From Serilophus lunatus (lineage: Eukaryota > Chordata > Aves > Passeriformes > Eurylaimidae), in NCBI GenBank assembly GCA_013399895.1, contig VXBA01004184.1, positions 186,415 through 250,414 of the forward strand: DNA of 64,000 bases. The letters run 5' to 3'. A program made the translations under genes and the position numbers. Shown one piece after another: positions 1 through 14,934 of the stretch (position 1 is its first letter; each line of letters starts with the position of its first letter). The notes below the pieces were generated by a model. The model was not told the origin of the DNA, made no database searches, and worked only from the letters and a program-made list of their open reading frames with translations.

Positions 1-3000
1 GGAGAGGAAAGGCTGGGGCAGGCACATCTCCTCCAGGTGGAAGGAAGCTGCCACCCTCCATCCTGAAATCATATCTTGTGTCTACTACATTCAACAGCGT
101 TAACAACACACAGAAGGGCTTAAGCAAATACAGTTAAATAAACTAATGAGTCTACAAAGGCAAAACACCCAGATTCCCAATAAACAGTTGGGTCTACTCT
201 ACATGACGATTTTTAATTGACAATTTATCAGTTTATTACTGACAAAACATGCAGCATCTTGCTAGAAAGAGGCACATTGTTATTAAAAAATATAACACAG
301 TGGGCTCACGTTTGTCTTGATAGAGCTGATTTCCCTCAGAATCTGCTCTTTTGCTGTAGGCCTCTTGGATTAACAGGGATCATTAGGCCAATACTGAAAA
401 CAACAACATAAAGCCATTTTCACCAGGTCTTACTGTCACAAGTGCCTGTTAGTTCAGTCAGAACTCACTGCTGTGGAGTCTGGTTGGAAGGATAAAACCA
501 GAAATAGATCAAGAAATTATGCATTTTTAAAAGCACCGTCTCACTTCAGACATGCCCAGCATCCAGAAGGGAGCCTGACAGCCATTCCTTTGATCCATTC
601 CTTATGCAAGCTGCCATGCTCTTTGGGAAAAAATACTTGAGTACTTCAAAGCCAGAAGCAGACACCACATCATCTCTGCAGCCCTCCTGTACAAGACCAG
701 GAAGTGTCACCAGTTATAAGAGCCTTTAGCAGAGTCAGTGCTGGACTGTCCCCCCTGGCAGCCCCACCTGAGAGCAGCAGCCCTGCCCTGGGGCACAGGG
801 CACACCAGCCAGGGGCCCCTGTGAGGCACCTGGACTATCACTGCCGGCCCATCCTGCACATTCCTGCCGACAACACGTCTTCCTGAAAGGCCCTACACTT
901 CTAATTGCACAAGTGAAGCTGACTGAAGGCAGCATCCATCATTTCCTTCAGTGTATTATTTGAGTTGAGTCCTCACATTCCTCATTAAAACATTCTTCCA
1001 CATTTTCACGTGCTGTTTTCTACTACAGCTTTCAGAATCCTCAATCTGGATGTGGTTTCTCACTAGAATAAACAATTTTCAAGCGCTTCAGCACTGTACC
1101 AAAACAATTAATTTTCTTTTTGATACGATAAGCCAATTGAAAGCTGACAGCCTCCCACCCGAAATACATGCATAAATAACATAGTTCATTAATACAACCT
1201 CACCTGCAAACCTTTCCTGTCCCAGAGGAAAAGAGACTGATAAAGAGCAGAAGCCACAGCTCGGTGGATTCAGGGCTCCAGCATGAACTCTTCCTATAAC
1301 CACGGCCTGACCTGCATAAGCATGCCATTAACAGAATGGCTGGGGCTGTAAATGGTAATTACTGGCAATACCAGCTGGCAGGATTTAAGACTATAGTCCA
1401 GCTCCAAGGCATTTTTGCTCTCCTGTAAGTATTTCCCCACCCCTTTCCTGCATTTCTTTCAACATAACTTTTTATCTAAGAAGCAAAACTATTGACATAC
1501 AAAATTACTAAAGCAATCACTGATCCATTTGGATCTGACATGATATTTTGTTAATAACATAATTCATACAAACTAGTTCTTTTGCAAGACAGGAATATTC
1601 ATCTGGTACATGGGATGCTTCACCCACCACTGAACACCAGAATCTTTCTTAAAATGCACTATTAACTTGTTCTATCGAGTCTGCAGCACACAAAAGCTTT
1701 AATATCATTCAAAAGCAGTTTCACAACTCTGCAACACAGAATTATTTGTGGTGTGACCCACTTAAAGATTAAAATGGGGAAAAAATCCCCTCTATGAATG
1801 GCAACTTAGTTCAGGAGAAAATGAAAATCATGCAGAAAAAAATTCCCTCATGTAACACAGATGAACAATTAAGTGAACAAAGAAAACCGAGTCAATAGAT
1901 TCGGGGGGAAAAAAGGAAAATTGGAAAAGAAATTTCTATATAAAAATGAAACTCATAATGTGACTTGGTTTCTTAATTCCTGAAAATTTCCAAGAATTGA
2001 GTCCTTAGCAGTTCACAGCCCTGCTTGTTCCTTTAGCACCACATGCCAGCTGATTCCTCTCTTTAAGTAGGCTTCTCTCTTGCCATTCAATTAATTTACC
2101 GATCCTTCTGCCTCTTCAAGAGCCTCCCTCTCCAGCAGACACCTGCACTGTGCTGGACAAAGAGAAGGGCAGCTACTGCCATGAGGCTCCCCCAGCTGCC
2201 TGCAGCCTCCCAGAGCTGTGTTATACCTGCCATTGCAGCCACTGCAGTTTGACACACAACTACAGACACATCCAGTGGAAACTGTTTTTAAGTAATGCTG
2301 CTGCTTTTTAGGGGCTTCCAAGATCCAGCATAAGCAGAAAAGCTTGTTAACAGTAATGCTTAGAATCTGAGCTCCCAGCTCTGTCTCCATGTTCAAGGAA
2401 ATCTTATGACTCAGCTTCTTTCCCTGGTGTGCTGTTCAGAGTCACCCCACCCATTCACTTCCCCACAAACCTCACCGCTAGAGTGCAAGATGGTGCACAG
2501 ACAAGCATGCAAATGCCTCACCCATTCCTTGGTAAATATATTTTAAAAATAATAATAATCCTATGTTTCCTCACAAAAAGTAACTCCTATCTCTAATACA
2601 CTACACCAAAAAAAACCCATCCAAACAAAACCCAAAAAAACTTGTCAGACAATATTCCCACTTCTGGCCAGGTAGGAGCTGAAATAATTTTCTCATAACC
2701 TGGTATTACAGTCAATCCCTGTTGCCACAGATGCCTGCACTGCATCATCACAAACCCAGAATATTTGTTAATTGCAGCGTTTTTTGTCGTGTATGTACAT
2801 GCCATTCTACCCATCTTTGGGAGCAGAAATGCAAAGAGTCTCATTTGTAACTATTTCTATTCCCTGGTAGATATTGTTCCCATTCCTTTCCACAGGTTCT
2901 CTTTGCATCAGATTTCTGACAGACACCTAAGGGTTAAATTTGAGAGGGAAAAGGTGGCAAAAGGGCACATCTGTATCAGAAAACAAAGAGGGGAAGGACA

Positions 3001-5100
3001 GAAAACCCCAGCAGCACCAAAACTGTTATCAGATTTAGCTGTAAGCAGACAGGCAGTGCAGTGGTCAGAGGGAAAACAGATTCCTTCCAACAGGAGTCAG
3101 TTACGTCAGGAAGGAGGAGGCCAATCCTCAGAACCAGCACAGGATAGGAAGGGAAATGCACATGTGCTTTCTGGGCGTTTTGTTTGGAAGAGAAGTTGAG
3201 AACAATTAAACTGTGAGAATAGTCCTGGGATTGCTCCAGACCCAATCCTCTAAGGTGCAGTTTTCTTCAGAGAATATTCTCTCAAACGAAAAACTACACT
3301 CAGCAAGGTCGTTCTCTAGTAGCACAAGCAACAAAGCTAGGGGAAAAACATCACAATGAAGTATTTACCCAAATGCAATTTTCAGTAAGAACTGTCTCAC
3401 AGTATTACTTTTAAAACTCACTTTTAAGAAAATCAATCCTATTTTTCCCACACTTCCTTTAGGGACCATATTCTATGACCTGCTGAAAACTTCTAAAGCT
3501 CAATGTAGGTTTATGGAAGTTCAACATATCATAGCTCTTCATCTAACTTACCTGGAGACCAACAGGTCTTGATAAATATAACCTCCAAAAGAGAAAGATC
3601 GCTTAGGGAATGACAACATTAAAGCCTTAGGTTAATGGGCTATAAACAACGAGCTCAACATTGCTCAGGAACATCCTGAAAACAGTGACTTTAAGAACTG
3701 GGAAGACTTATCAAGGAATATTCCCTTCTCCCTGACTCCTGCTGGCCCCTGCCATAGGCAGCACACAACAAACTACACCCACCTCTGCTTTGGCAGGTTC
3801 TACCTGTGAAGGCTTCCCTTGCAAAATAATCAATTTGGGAGTTCACAATTAAACACTCCTCATGCCAGACTACATCACAATTCACCTCAGTCCCGAAAGC
3901 TTTACAAACAAGCTGAATGCAATCAGGCACAGCTCAATGTCTCTGGGTTCACTTCTGTGCATCAGCTTGACACAACTAGGGCTGAGCCTCAAAACCGGCA
4001 GGCACAGCAAGAGGCAGCACAAAGAATTGGTCAAACTCCCGGGAGGTGACTGAGACCACGGATGAATCCTCCATTCTGCCATTGTTCCCTCTACTGGGAG
4101 ATCTCAATGGTGTGACACGAAGATTAAAATGTAAATTATTCTGAGTTCAACTCCCGTGAATCCAGGCTGATTCTTGCTACATGAAACTGAGAGGACTTGG
4201 GCCATGATTCAATGATTATAGATCTCCTCTGCAAAAGGGAGTTCCTGACAAATAACCTATGGGAGTTATGCAGTGAGTCACAAAGCAGGAGATGACAATC
4301 AATAAAAGACTCAGAATCATGTCCCTCTCATTACTGTGAATCTTTCCCCTCTACTTCATTACATCCTCATTCAGCAAAGGGAAAGAGTTGCTCAGGGTTT
4401 TTTTCCCCTGAATTCTCTTACCTAGTAGTAGGTGCTGAAGTACAGCCAACATCTGAGCTGATCCATAAGGTCATTATCCATTTGACTACTTTGTTTTCTG
4501 TCAAACTATTTTTTTGCCGTGGTCCCTGGCATTTTAAGACACAGTTTTGATGACAATACAAAGGGTTTACTGACACAGCTCTTTTGACAAATCCTACCAG
4601 TGCAGATACAGCTTAGAGCAGTAAAAAATACAACCTCTGACCATAATAACTGCAACTGCGCAAGAGCTTTACTGGTTAAGTACCTTTATGAAGAGCACTC
4701 TCTCCTTCCCTCTGCCAGCCAACATCATACTACCATCAATCAAGTGTCCAATTTTCCCAAGCTAGCAGTGTGGAGGTGTCTCTTAGTAAGAAACTTTCAC
4801 CCAGGTCATCCTCAGACAGAAGTCCCTGCTTCCTCCTGAGTGTGCTGTACCAAGGACAAAGCGGCAGATGGGAAAACATCACAAAGATCAGCCAAACCAC
4901 AGGCCAGCCAGGAGAAACGTTTCCCCTAATTACTCCAGATCAAGAATTTGTTTCATGGGCGTCACTTGAAAGAGAAAATAAAATAAAAATCACCATGTTA
5001 AAGGCCAGAACACACCTGTGACATTCAGGTGTACATCTCCTTGCTCCCAAGGCACCAGCACATTTGTAAGACATAAGCTTATGAGAAGCACCTGGTTGGA
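1..5100. other. non-coding sequence, nothing assignable
   Basis: No ORF here is longer than about 145 codons and none carries a domain I recognise. Several minus-strand donor-like sites are visible, for example GTAAGTT reading leftward at about 3550 and GTAAGA at about 4420. The short open stretches before them are no better than chance. The segment could be intron of a minus-strand gene starting at the CpG island near 15 kb, but nothing proves it. Confidence 0.5.
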
Positions 5101-5114
5101 ATCAACTGTCACAG

Positions 5115-6092
5115 GTTCAGGAAAGAGAAAATACTTTGATAATGTATTTTCCCCCACAATGACTGGTGCTCCTCAGGGGTCACTACTGGGCCATCACTGT
5201 CCAACACCTTTGTCAGTAACATGGGCAGTGGGATTGGCCACAGCCTCAACCAAGCCAGCTGCTGACATCCAGCTGTGTGGTCCAGCCCACGCCAGAGGGA
5301 AGGGATCCCATCCAGGGTCTGGACAAGCGTGGGAGGTGAGCCCATGCAAACCTCACCAAGTTCAACAAGCCCAACTGCACGGTCCTGCATGTGGGAAGGG
5401 GCAATCCTGAGCACAAACTCTGGGCAGAGAAGGGACTGGGAACATCCCTGCAGGAAAAGACTTAGGGCTGTTATCCATGGGATGTGAGCTGCAGCCCAAA
5501 AACACAACCAGGTCTTGACCTGCACCCACAGCAGTGCGGGCAGCAGGGGGAGGAGGGGATTCTGCTCCTCTGCTTCACTCTCATGAGACACCACCCGCTC
5601 TGCTGCCTCCAGCTCTGGGGCCTAAACACAGGGAGAGGAGCAGGGTCCTGCTGGAGTGAGTTCAGGGGAGGCCAAAAGATGATCAGAGAGCTGGAGCACC
5701 TCTGCTGTGAAGACAAGCTGAGAGCTGAGGTTGTTCACACTGGAGAAGAGAAGGCTCTGGGGAGACCTTAAAGCACCTTCCAGCACCTCAAAGGGACACA
5801 AGAGAGCTGGAGAGGGACTTGTGACAAGGACAAGGGGGAATGGATTTAAACTGAAAGTGGGCAGGGTCAGATTAGATATCAGGAATTCTTCCCTGAGAGG
5901 ATGGTGAGGCACTAGAACAGGTCACCCAGAGAAGCTGTGTCTGTCCCATCCCTGGAAGTGTTCAAGGCCAGGTTGGATGGGTCTTTGAGCAACCAGGTCC
6001 AGTGGAAGGTGTCCCTGCCCGTGGCAAGAGAGCTGGAACTGGATGGTCTTTAAGGTCCATTCCAACCCAAGTCAATCAATGATTCTACGGTA
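5115..6092 (+). mobile_element. CR1 LINE, truncated 3' portion
   Basis: This is a sense-strand CR1 retrotransposon fragment. The left part retains decayed reverse-transcriptase-end sequence, with a GAPQGS/LLG-like stretch at about 5160-5195. The right part is the CR1 3' untranslated region, including the block on wrongly timed 'accept' host repeats familiar in birds, and it ends in the typical tail (ggtccattccaaccca followed by atgattcta) at about 6092. Frames are broken by stops and shifts, so it is inactive. The 5' truncation is usual for CR1. The left boundary is approximate. Confidence 0.85.
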
Positions 6093-9000
6093 ATATTACC
6101 TCTCTTTTCAACTAAAAAAGAAATCATTACTGAATTGCTGATTGAATTTTCTGCCAAGACAATAAACAAGCAAGCAAACAAAACCAAACCTTAGAGGACA
6201 ATTCACTTCATTCTCTCAGGAAAAGAACCAGTCATGATGACACAGAAATTTCACATAAATAATTTTAAGATTGCAATATACCTGAAGTGGTTGTAAAAAA
6301 GTGTCCTTTACTCAGTTCCCCTAAATCACCTCTGTTTCTCCTGCCAGTCCACGTGTTTGGTCCAAATCTTCAAAGTCACTAATGGATTTGATTTCTGATA
6401 CATAAACCACAGCACATCTCAACTGCCAAGACAGGTGTATTCCTCTGGGGCAAGGCAGATCACAGAGCACAGAAAGATGTATTTGAGGGCAGAGATGATG
6501 CATCCCAGGGTTAGGAAAACGATCTGTGGCACAAACCTTCAGGAGAGGTGAGGCCAGAGTCATAACATTTAACACCATGCCATTGCATTTTCCTTTTGTA
6601 TATTTTGAGGTAGAGGGAAAGGGGTTTCATCTTACCATGAACTTCACTTTGTGCAATGAAATGCTCTGCAGCACAGGCATCAAAAGGGGAACGATCCAGA
6701 TTGCCTCCCAAACATGCTCAACCCCTTGCCATGCCAAATTAAGAGTCCTTCTGATGACTCACAAGACACCAGTCCAAAACTCCATGATACATCAGGATCC
6801 TTCAGCACACACACTTTGAAAAGCCAGATATGCCTGAGAAACCCATGTCAAAGTCCTTTTCCCTCCTGACACCACCCAAGAGTGTTCCAGTCACTCAAAA
6901 GTTATTGTACATTAAAAACAAACAGACCCTGTGTCAGACATCTGTGGTCATCCAGCAGTTGCTGCTTTTCATCTTTGTTTTTAGGGACACCCGAGTTATT
7001 TTTCCAGGTAGATGTCTTTGCAAAAGGAAGACTCCCCAGCTGATTTCACTTCAAAGCAGCCAGCAACAGCTGTAGTAGATAGGACTGCAAGGCAGATCAA
7101 CCAGGAGGGTTCATGAAACATTACCAGAACCAGCACTACTGGTATTTGCTATCCAGGAGTCAGCACCTCTCCTGAGACACAAACACAGGTCCCCAAACCA
7201 AGAACTATTTGAGTCCTACCTGTGAAAAATGAGGGTTGGAACAGGAAGTGACTAATATTAAGTAACATGGTGGGAAGACTGGAGCATCTCTGAGGGACAG
7301 TCCCCTTATCTAATCTGCTACGAAGAGCTGCACTGCAAAAGGGAACAACCAAATTGTTCCCAACCCTCCTCTATGCAATGCTAACAAGAGAAACTTGAGC
7401 ACTACAGAAGTGACCCCCTCTACAAGTTTACCCAAGGAATGATCACATCATCTCTGGAACCACTGAAAAAACCATTCCAAAGGACAGCACATCTTCCAAA
7501 GGGCTGACACCAAGCTCAGATGGAAATACTCAGATTTCAGCTGATACCTATACTCCTAATATTATGTATTTCTAACCCTCTCTTCCTCAGGGCAATATGG
7601 AAAAACAAAACCCCCACAATGTTTAAAATTATTAATTGGTGCACCATCTTAACATAATTTTATTTAATTAGGGATTATAAAAATTACTTAGACAGTTTAC
7701 AACAGTATAATGTCATCATTTTCTATATCACCAAAGGGCTTCAATCGAATGAGAGCTCTTAATACAAATAGTTTAGAAATCAAAATTCACATCCTTGACA
7801 AACACCAAAGTTAATAAAATCTTTTTTAAAAAAAAAACCTCTTTTCTATGCTAAAAGATTTGTTCACAAAGGTGAACTGAAAGAAGCAATTTTCAAAAAA
7901 AAATTTCTATACAACAGTCCCATCTCTAACAACAAAAGTAATCAATCTAGTAGGAAAAAGCCAAATTTAAGAAGAAAATAAACCAGAAATCTGAAAGCAT
8001 AACCTTAAAACTATAACCTAAGGTTTGACTACAGTCAAAATGTACTACTGGTTATAAATTCTATAAGATAACAACAGAATCACAGAATGGTTTGGGTTGG
8101 AAGGGAACATTAAAGATCACCTAGTTCACAATCACTTTAATATTAGTTTAATTTGATTATCTAATTCAGGGACTTTATCAGATTTGGCATAAATCTCAGA
8201 GGCATGAACCCACCACACAAAGTTAGAGCACCACAATGAACACAAGTGATAAGGGTGTAGAAACTTCTGTTGTACTTACTAACACTTTTCAATGCCTGTC
8301 AGTAATTCTGAAGGTTTAGAGAGAAAAGCTTCTGTATTTCAGGCCAACAATCATTCTCCTTGTTTGCTAAAGAGCTCAAGAACAGCTACTTCTGAACCAC
8401 AGATTTGACATTTCTTCCTAGATTTGATACTGTTAAGTCCTCAACGTGGATAAACACATGAGGGGCAACTGCAAATGCCAAGGGGAGAGCAGGAACCACC
8501 CTCCAGACTCCACTCCAACACAGACCTTATCCAGGGAAGCAAAAAGCCTTGCACGGTCAGTCTCAAAGCAAAAAACCTACTCCAGCTTTGGCTGTTCACA
8601 TTTTCCATTTATACATATCACACACATATATGTAAGGTCCCAAATAACAATGAAAGCTCACTGAACAGTCCATTTCTCTTTCAGATAAATGAAAAAGGAA
8701 TGTACGGGCAGGAAGGAATAACTGCAATCACAAGTTCAAAAGCCGGGGAGTTGAAGGATGTTTTCTCCAGGTGAAAGGAATGAAGAAAACTGACATATAG
8801 TTCTCTCACAGAATTTATAACTTTAACACATCCCTAAGTTTGTCATCGTGCACAAAAGCCCTGAAGTTTTTATGGAATGTTTTCCAAAAAAGCCATAACC
8901 TTGCAATGAAGTGGCTTTTCTGGATCTAATGATGTTAATCCCCTCACCACACGAGATGAGCTCAGGGCAGCACGGGTCACACAGCACAGCCATGCCAGGA

Positions 9001-12000
9001 GTGCCCAAAGTGCTCTGGGAATGGATGCAGCTCCCAGCAGAGAAGCTGCTCCCTCCAGCTCCACCCTGTTACAGAGTTAGCAGAGTCTGGATATTGCTCA
9101 ATGCCAATTACAGAGGGAAAACGGAACTGTGTTAGTCAACTCTGATGAGTCAATACACTGCTTTTCTTAGAGATTACAAACCTAAATAATCACCTCCAGA
9201 ACAGCACTTGTTTAGAAAAGAGAATATTTTCAAGGAGCTGCCTTTGTTGTCAATCATTATCCTGAAATCCATGAAAAAAAGACGGTTTGACCTGGTCACT
9301 GGAGCTTGTGTTTGCTTTCAACCATATTTTAAGACAAGCTGAACTTCTCACCTTTATATAGCAAAGTCCTTGAGTCCAACATCCAACACTTCCAAGATTT
9401 AGGGTTTTCCAATTATTTTGATTATTTCAGTTTTCCTCAGTTGTACGTTTTTTAAGAAAAGCCTTCAGTCGTTCCAGACAAAATACAGCAGACCACAAAA
9501 AAGGCAAAATACCCACAGAATTGTTGCTTTTTTTGGAAGGTGGAAAGCAGGCAACAAGGCAGAGGGCAGCAGAACCAGGTCCCTCAGTCCAGACTGCCAA
9601 GTACTGCCCCAAAGTACTGCCAAGTACTACCCCAAATCTTCCTTTCTCATTAAGACAGTATGTAACTCAAGTGCCCTACATTGTCACTGCTGAAGTGTTC
9701 ATCCTCTTCTGGAAGCCTAAAATGAGATGCCAAGACCAACAACTAATACCACGGCATCAGCTCAGGAGCCTGAAGGACCAAGAGCACTGGGAATGCCCCA
9801 GCACAGCACAGCACAGCACAGCTGGTCTGCATCTGCCCCTTCAAGGAAGCACAGACCTCCTCCCTGTCTGGGGCAGGTGCCTTGGAGCATCTAAAACACA
9901 ACCACACGTCTGTGTTTAAACAACTGAATTTCACATCTCAAACGGGCGTCACAGTGGGGAAAAAAAAAGGTTTAGAAGTGCAAATTCTGGAGGTGCTGCA
10001 CCAGACAACACACACAGCACCACACTGTGACACAGGAGAAAACTCCCTGTGCTGAAGCCTCACTGCCTAAGAAAGGGCAGGGAGAGGCACCAACCAGGCT
10101 GCTGAACAACACTGTGAAACCCACTGCCAGCTGTGTCTGGGAACCAAAGAAAAAACCACAAGGACTTGAATCCTCAAGTCTTTGGAGGACTGACTGATTG
10201 TTATGCAGGAAAGCAAAAGGCCAAATACTACACTGGGACTGAACAAGTACATGCAGAGGGTGCCCCTGCACTGAGAATCCTCTGTGCAGTGATGGAATGG
10301 AAGGTCCTGCTGAAGAAAAATGAAAATGCATAATCAAACCTCTTGTTCCAAACCAGTACAAGCACAGCAAGGTTCTCACTTTCTCGATATTTTTCTAATA
10401 TAGTGCTGACCACATACAAGGTCCTTACTAAGAACCGTGCCTCAATGCCGCCCCTCCAAGGGATCTCTTTAAATTCTCCTGAGAAGCTTCTCCATCACTA
10501 CCAACCTCCAGTCAGAAGAAACTTAGGACTTGAAGAGCAGGTGTGGCAGGTTAGAAGGATGCAGTCATAAACTGTGTGGGAGAGACTTCTCAGGGATCAC
10601 CTGTGTTACACTCACTGCATGTCTGCATGGCTAAGGTCTCCTTTAGGGAGAATAAAATATTTTCTTTTCTGAAGCCTTACTCCTCTGTGAACAGACTTTT
10701 TTTCTTTGTCTTATATTCAATAAAGTCAAAATGTTTTGTGTTGGTTAATTTTATAAACCATTACAATATAGCAAGCAGGAAAAATTCACCTTCTGACATC
10801 TATTAAAAGAGATATTTCTGCCAAAGCAGGAACTCCACATGAAACAGCCAGAAGTCAAATGCAATGACACAAATAGCTTTTGCCTCATCTCTACGACTGT
10901 AGCACAAGCTCCTGAAACTGCTTACCCAGAGAAGAGCTCAGAGCCTCCACTGCAGCAGGATGCTCTGACTGGGTGCTATCAACACACTCATCTACCACAC
11001 AACATGTCACTGAGAATTCAGGGTCTACACATGTTTTTTTCAAAGCAAGCTCCTCTGCAGATGAGCTGGAAGCTGGCTCTGAATGTGTATTTGGAAAAAA
11101 GACATCCAAACGTCCATGGGAGGCTTCCCAGGTGAGCACTTAGCCAGGAGAGAAAAGTGACAAAGTGACACAGTTGGATTCTGCCTGGTACAACCCAAAG
11201 CAGCAGCAGGCACAGGAGCTGGGTGAGGAGACAGAGGGCCCTGCCACAGCTGTCTGTGCTACTGGCTTTCTCCCTGTGTCCATGCTTTACTCAATGTCAG
11301 TAAATAAAACCATATTTTCAGAAAGGTATCTCTTCAGATGTCAGCCATTTGTCTGGGCAGCTCCAGCAGCCACAAAAAGACCATGCATTCCACATTCCTG
11401 GGAGCACTTCTTAGTTTTTTTCAATCTGCTTTAACACAGGTAAGTTCAAAGGAGATAAGGGATTTCACACACACGAGGCACTGGACACAAGCACTGCTCA
11501 CAGTCACACACACCCAACTCCCTGCAAAGCTGACAAATTATTTCTACTCAATTTAAAGCCAAGCTCTGTCTTACCTATTCTCAAGTGTCACATTTCAAAT
11601 CTTGCAGAGTTTGCAGTTAAACTCACAGTTACATTCTCTTGGTAAGAAAAATGAATTTGTTATCAAGAAAAACTGACCAAAAAAACTACAACAGGGCAAG
11701 GATCAAAAGCACAGAGCAACCTTCCCCTGAGCAGCCATTTCCCACAGTACCCCCATGTATGGCAGTAAACCTGAAGGTTTTAAAAAAACCCCAAATAGTA
11801 ACTCACAAATAACGTCATCCCAAGGTGTTTGGGAACTTGGAAAAACATCTTACATGAATACTACAGTTCTCTACTAACTGGAACTTGCCAATTTTTGAAC
11901 TGTCTTGCTATATTTAACTTTTTGGTGATGAATTCTCTGAGTGTTTGAAGGGGAGGGAGGATTACAGAGCAAAGGGATATTTAGAAAGGAACTTGGAATT

Positions 12001-14930
12001 TAATTACAAGTAGTACATTTTCAATAAACAGAAAGATTAGCTACGACATTCAGCAACATTCCCCAGAATTTTATGCCCTTGTGGATAGGCTTAAAATTTG
12101 CTTCCTTTCATCAAATTTCAAGTCCACTTTTTGTAGTGTCTTTTTATTTTACGAAGCAGCAGCTGGAATATTCAAAGCAAGGGAGTTAGAAAGCAAATTG
12201 CAGTTGTTTATTTAAACACAAGCAATTTACTTCCTAAATTAACACTGTCTGAAGAAAAAAGGCCAGGGAAGCTCTTGAGGAATGACCACAGTTATTCCTG
12301 TAAACACACAGTATTTTGGCTGCTTCCAGTTCGGATCCATCCTGAATCCAATCCTTTGTAAGGAGCATTTAAACAGGGACAAATGAAGGTGTCGTTTCAT
12401 CACAAGGTGCAGTAACTAAATCACATAAATCTGCTCAGGCTAAAGAAAGACCCAACTCACATGACAGCAGGGTAAGCCTGAGATACCCCCCCATGGGGTA
12501 TTTAACAGTCCAGCTCCAGGCTGTTCAAATAATTCAGGACAGTCTCATCTTCTAATTTAACCTTTGTGTTTGCACTTGGGGGTGGGGAGGGATCTCAGCA
12601 TAAAGTTTCACCTTCTAACTGCAGATATTCAGCTTCCTTCTGGCTCACACCTCTGCCCCTCGTGCTGCCAGAAACGTGGGGCTCACAGAAAGCAAGGGTG
12701 GGGGCAAGGGGAACTGAACCTGCACACAGTCCTCACTAATTAACCCCTAAATTAGACAACAGACTGGGGAAGTAGCTTTTTAAGGGCTCTCCTGCTAAAA
12801 CAGCACAAGCCTGAGAACAAACAGCAAAAGGAATTTCACATCTTGCTGGAGGTTACTCTCCAGCTGCAGAGAACAGTGTGACTTAGGATCACTGAGCCAC
12901 TGAGGGGTTTGTCCCGTGTCATTAATACCAGGCTTCAACTTGCACCTAAAAAGCCATAAAAGGACATACAGTCCATTGTTTCCTTAACAAAAATTGGAAA
13001 ATTTACAAGTTTTCAACTCTACGATGTAGAAATTACGATATTTGAAATTCAACTCATATTTTGGCTGTGCACATTATTCACATAAATAGCTGCAGGCTGT
13101 TGTGGAACCATTAATTTTGAAGGAGCAGATGAGTCAAATCTTATTTTTGATAGGTAGCTGCAAGATGCCTCCACTCAGACAGAGATAATCATACTTTAAT
13201 AGCTGCTCTTGTAATTAAACCATATTACAAAGTGTCACAAGTACAGAAAAGCAGGGCCAGAAGGGAATTCAAAAGGTCACCAGGCTCCTTCCTGCCTCCT
13301 GCGTCAAACCATCACCACCTCTTAAGAGTTCTGAAACTCTACCAAAAAAAAAAATCATTATTTTATCAAGTGTCTAAAGCCTCAAGGATTATCAGCCCTA
13401 AGAAATATCTTACACAAAAATTAAGGCTGTAAACAACTCATTAAAAAAATCTGTAAAAAGTCAATAAAGAACAGATTCAGAAGGGAAGATATTGGTCAGC
13501 AATGATCATACTCACCAAAATGCCCTAAAAAGCCCTTTAGGAAGTGCAGGCCAACAAGCCAGATGTCCTTCAATTACTATCAATTAATTAATAAGAGGCC
13601 ACAGAATGCCAAAAACAGTTGCCATTTCCTCCTGAATAAATGTTCCATAAAACAAATCAAGGAATTCCAAGAGGTGGAGTTTTAATATTATCACACACCC
13701 CTGGGAATGTACATTTGTCTGCACTTGATAGTTCCCAAGGAGCAGAATTATCTCTCCAAGACAGACTGTCACAAAGTATTGCTCAACTGGCACTTCTATT
13801 TAGCCTCCTTGAGCTGTACAAACACACGTACCTTCAAAAGCAAGAATTCTGTTCCCTAGTTCCCCACCTACACCCCACAGAACACACAGAGCCCAGGACA
13901 ATTTCAGAACACACGTCAACACAAAGCAGAGAATGCAATTAACTCAAGGAAAAAGCCCAGGCTATCAGCATTCAGAAACGTTCAGCAGCATCTTGGTCTG
14001 TTCACACCAACTCAGATCCCCACACCCCTGGACACAACTCCTGCTGCACCAAGGCACTTGTGTGTGCACAAGGAAAGCCCCCAGCAGGTGCATCAGACAC
14101 AGCTCCACGGAAGCCAGGGGCGCCCTGGCTGGCCCAGCAGCTTCTCACACCCCAGGAGAACCACGAAGCTGAGGGACACAATGTTCCTCCCACAGCCAGT
14201 CCAGGGCAGACAGAACCCCACCAAGCCATGGTGCCCTCCTACCACTTACACATCAGATGAGCTGCCAGTCTGCAAAGGACAACGGGAAACAAACCGCAAA
14301 ATCCAGTTATTTCTGCCCCCAGCACATGTGCCACGGCTATTCTGCTTCACAGAGTATTTCTTGGCCTTTTCTTTCTCTCCCCGGTTAAAGGCACGTGCCA
14401 TGTCAGCAGCTATTAGGTAATAGCTATTAACTAAAGGTACACGGGTTTTTAGTAGTAAAAGTCTATTATTTAAAAGCTTCACTATCAAGGCCCCAGCTCA
14501 GGATGTTAAATTTCCTTTGACAGGGTAGGCTTGCATGAGGTGTTCGTGTTAAAAAGGAAGACACACTTCCTGATGAACCACAGTGCTGAGAGGAAAGCGC
14601 AGGGCCTGCAATTAAGAGTTTGTGACAGGTAAATTGAAAAAAAAATGCCACAAGCACACAAATCTTTACAGTGTGTTGATGCCAACAAAATTCCATTCCT
14701 GGTCTACACTGAAACTCTCCTTCCACACATTGTTACTTCCCTCCCTGAAACTCAAGAGCCTCGGTCATGTAATTTAATCTTTGACTCATCATGCAAATTA
14801 AATCACACCATTCCCATAAGACAGCATATAGGTTTTAAATAAATCCTGAGCACCCACACGATCCCTTACCAAAAATTATTAAAAAAAAAAAAAGAACATA
14901 ATTAAAAAAAAACCACCAACACCGGCTACA
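6093..14930. other. non-coding sequence with minor repeats
   Basis: Apart from short repeats there is no supported gene. An isolated minus-strand donor (GTAAGATG, leftward at about 6625) follows a short open stretch, and a strong leftward acceptor lies at about 7220, but I cannot connect either to a protein. A small CAGCA tandem run sits at about 9800-9822, and a GTACTGCCCCAA-like mini-repeat at about 9597-9636. A possible very old CR1 trace lies near 13240-13320 (ggaattcaaaaggtca-type wording). Confidence 0.45.
8072..8128 (-). mobile_element. CR1 3'-end fragment
   Basis: The plus strand reads aatcacagaatggtttgggt and then ttggaagggaacattaaag. This is the reverse complement of the CR1 3' terminus, so the element is inserted in minus orientation. 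Only about 55 bases are recognisable; beyond that the sequence is AT-rich and unlike CR1. Confidence 0.8.
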
Positions 14931-14934
14931 TCCC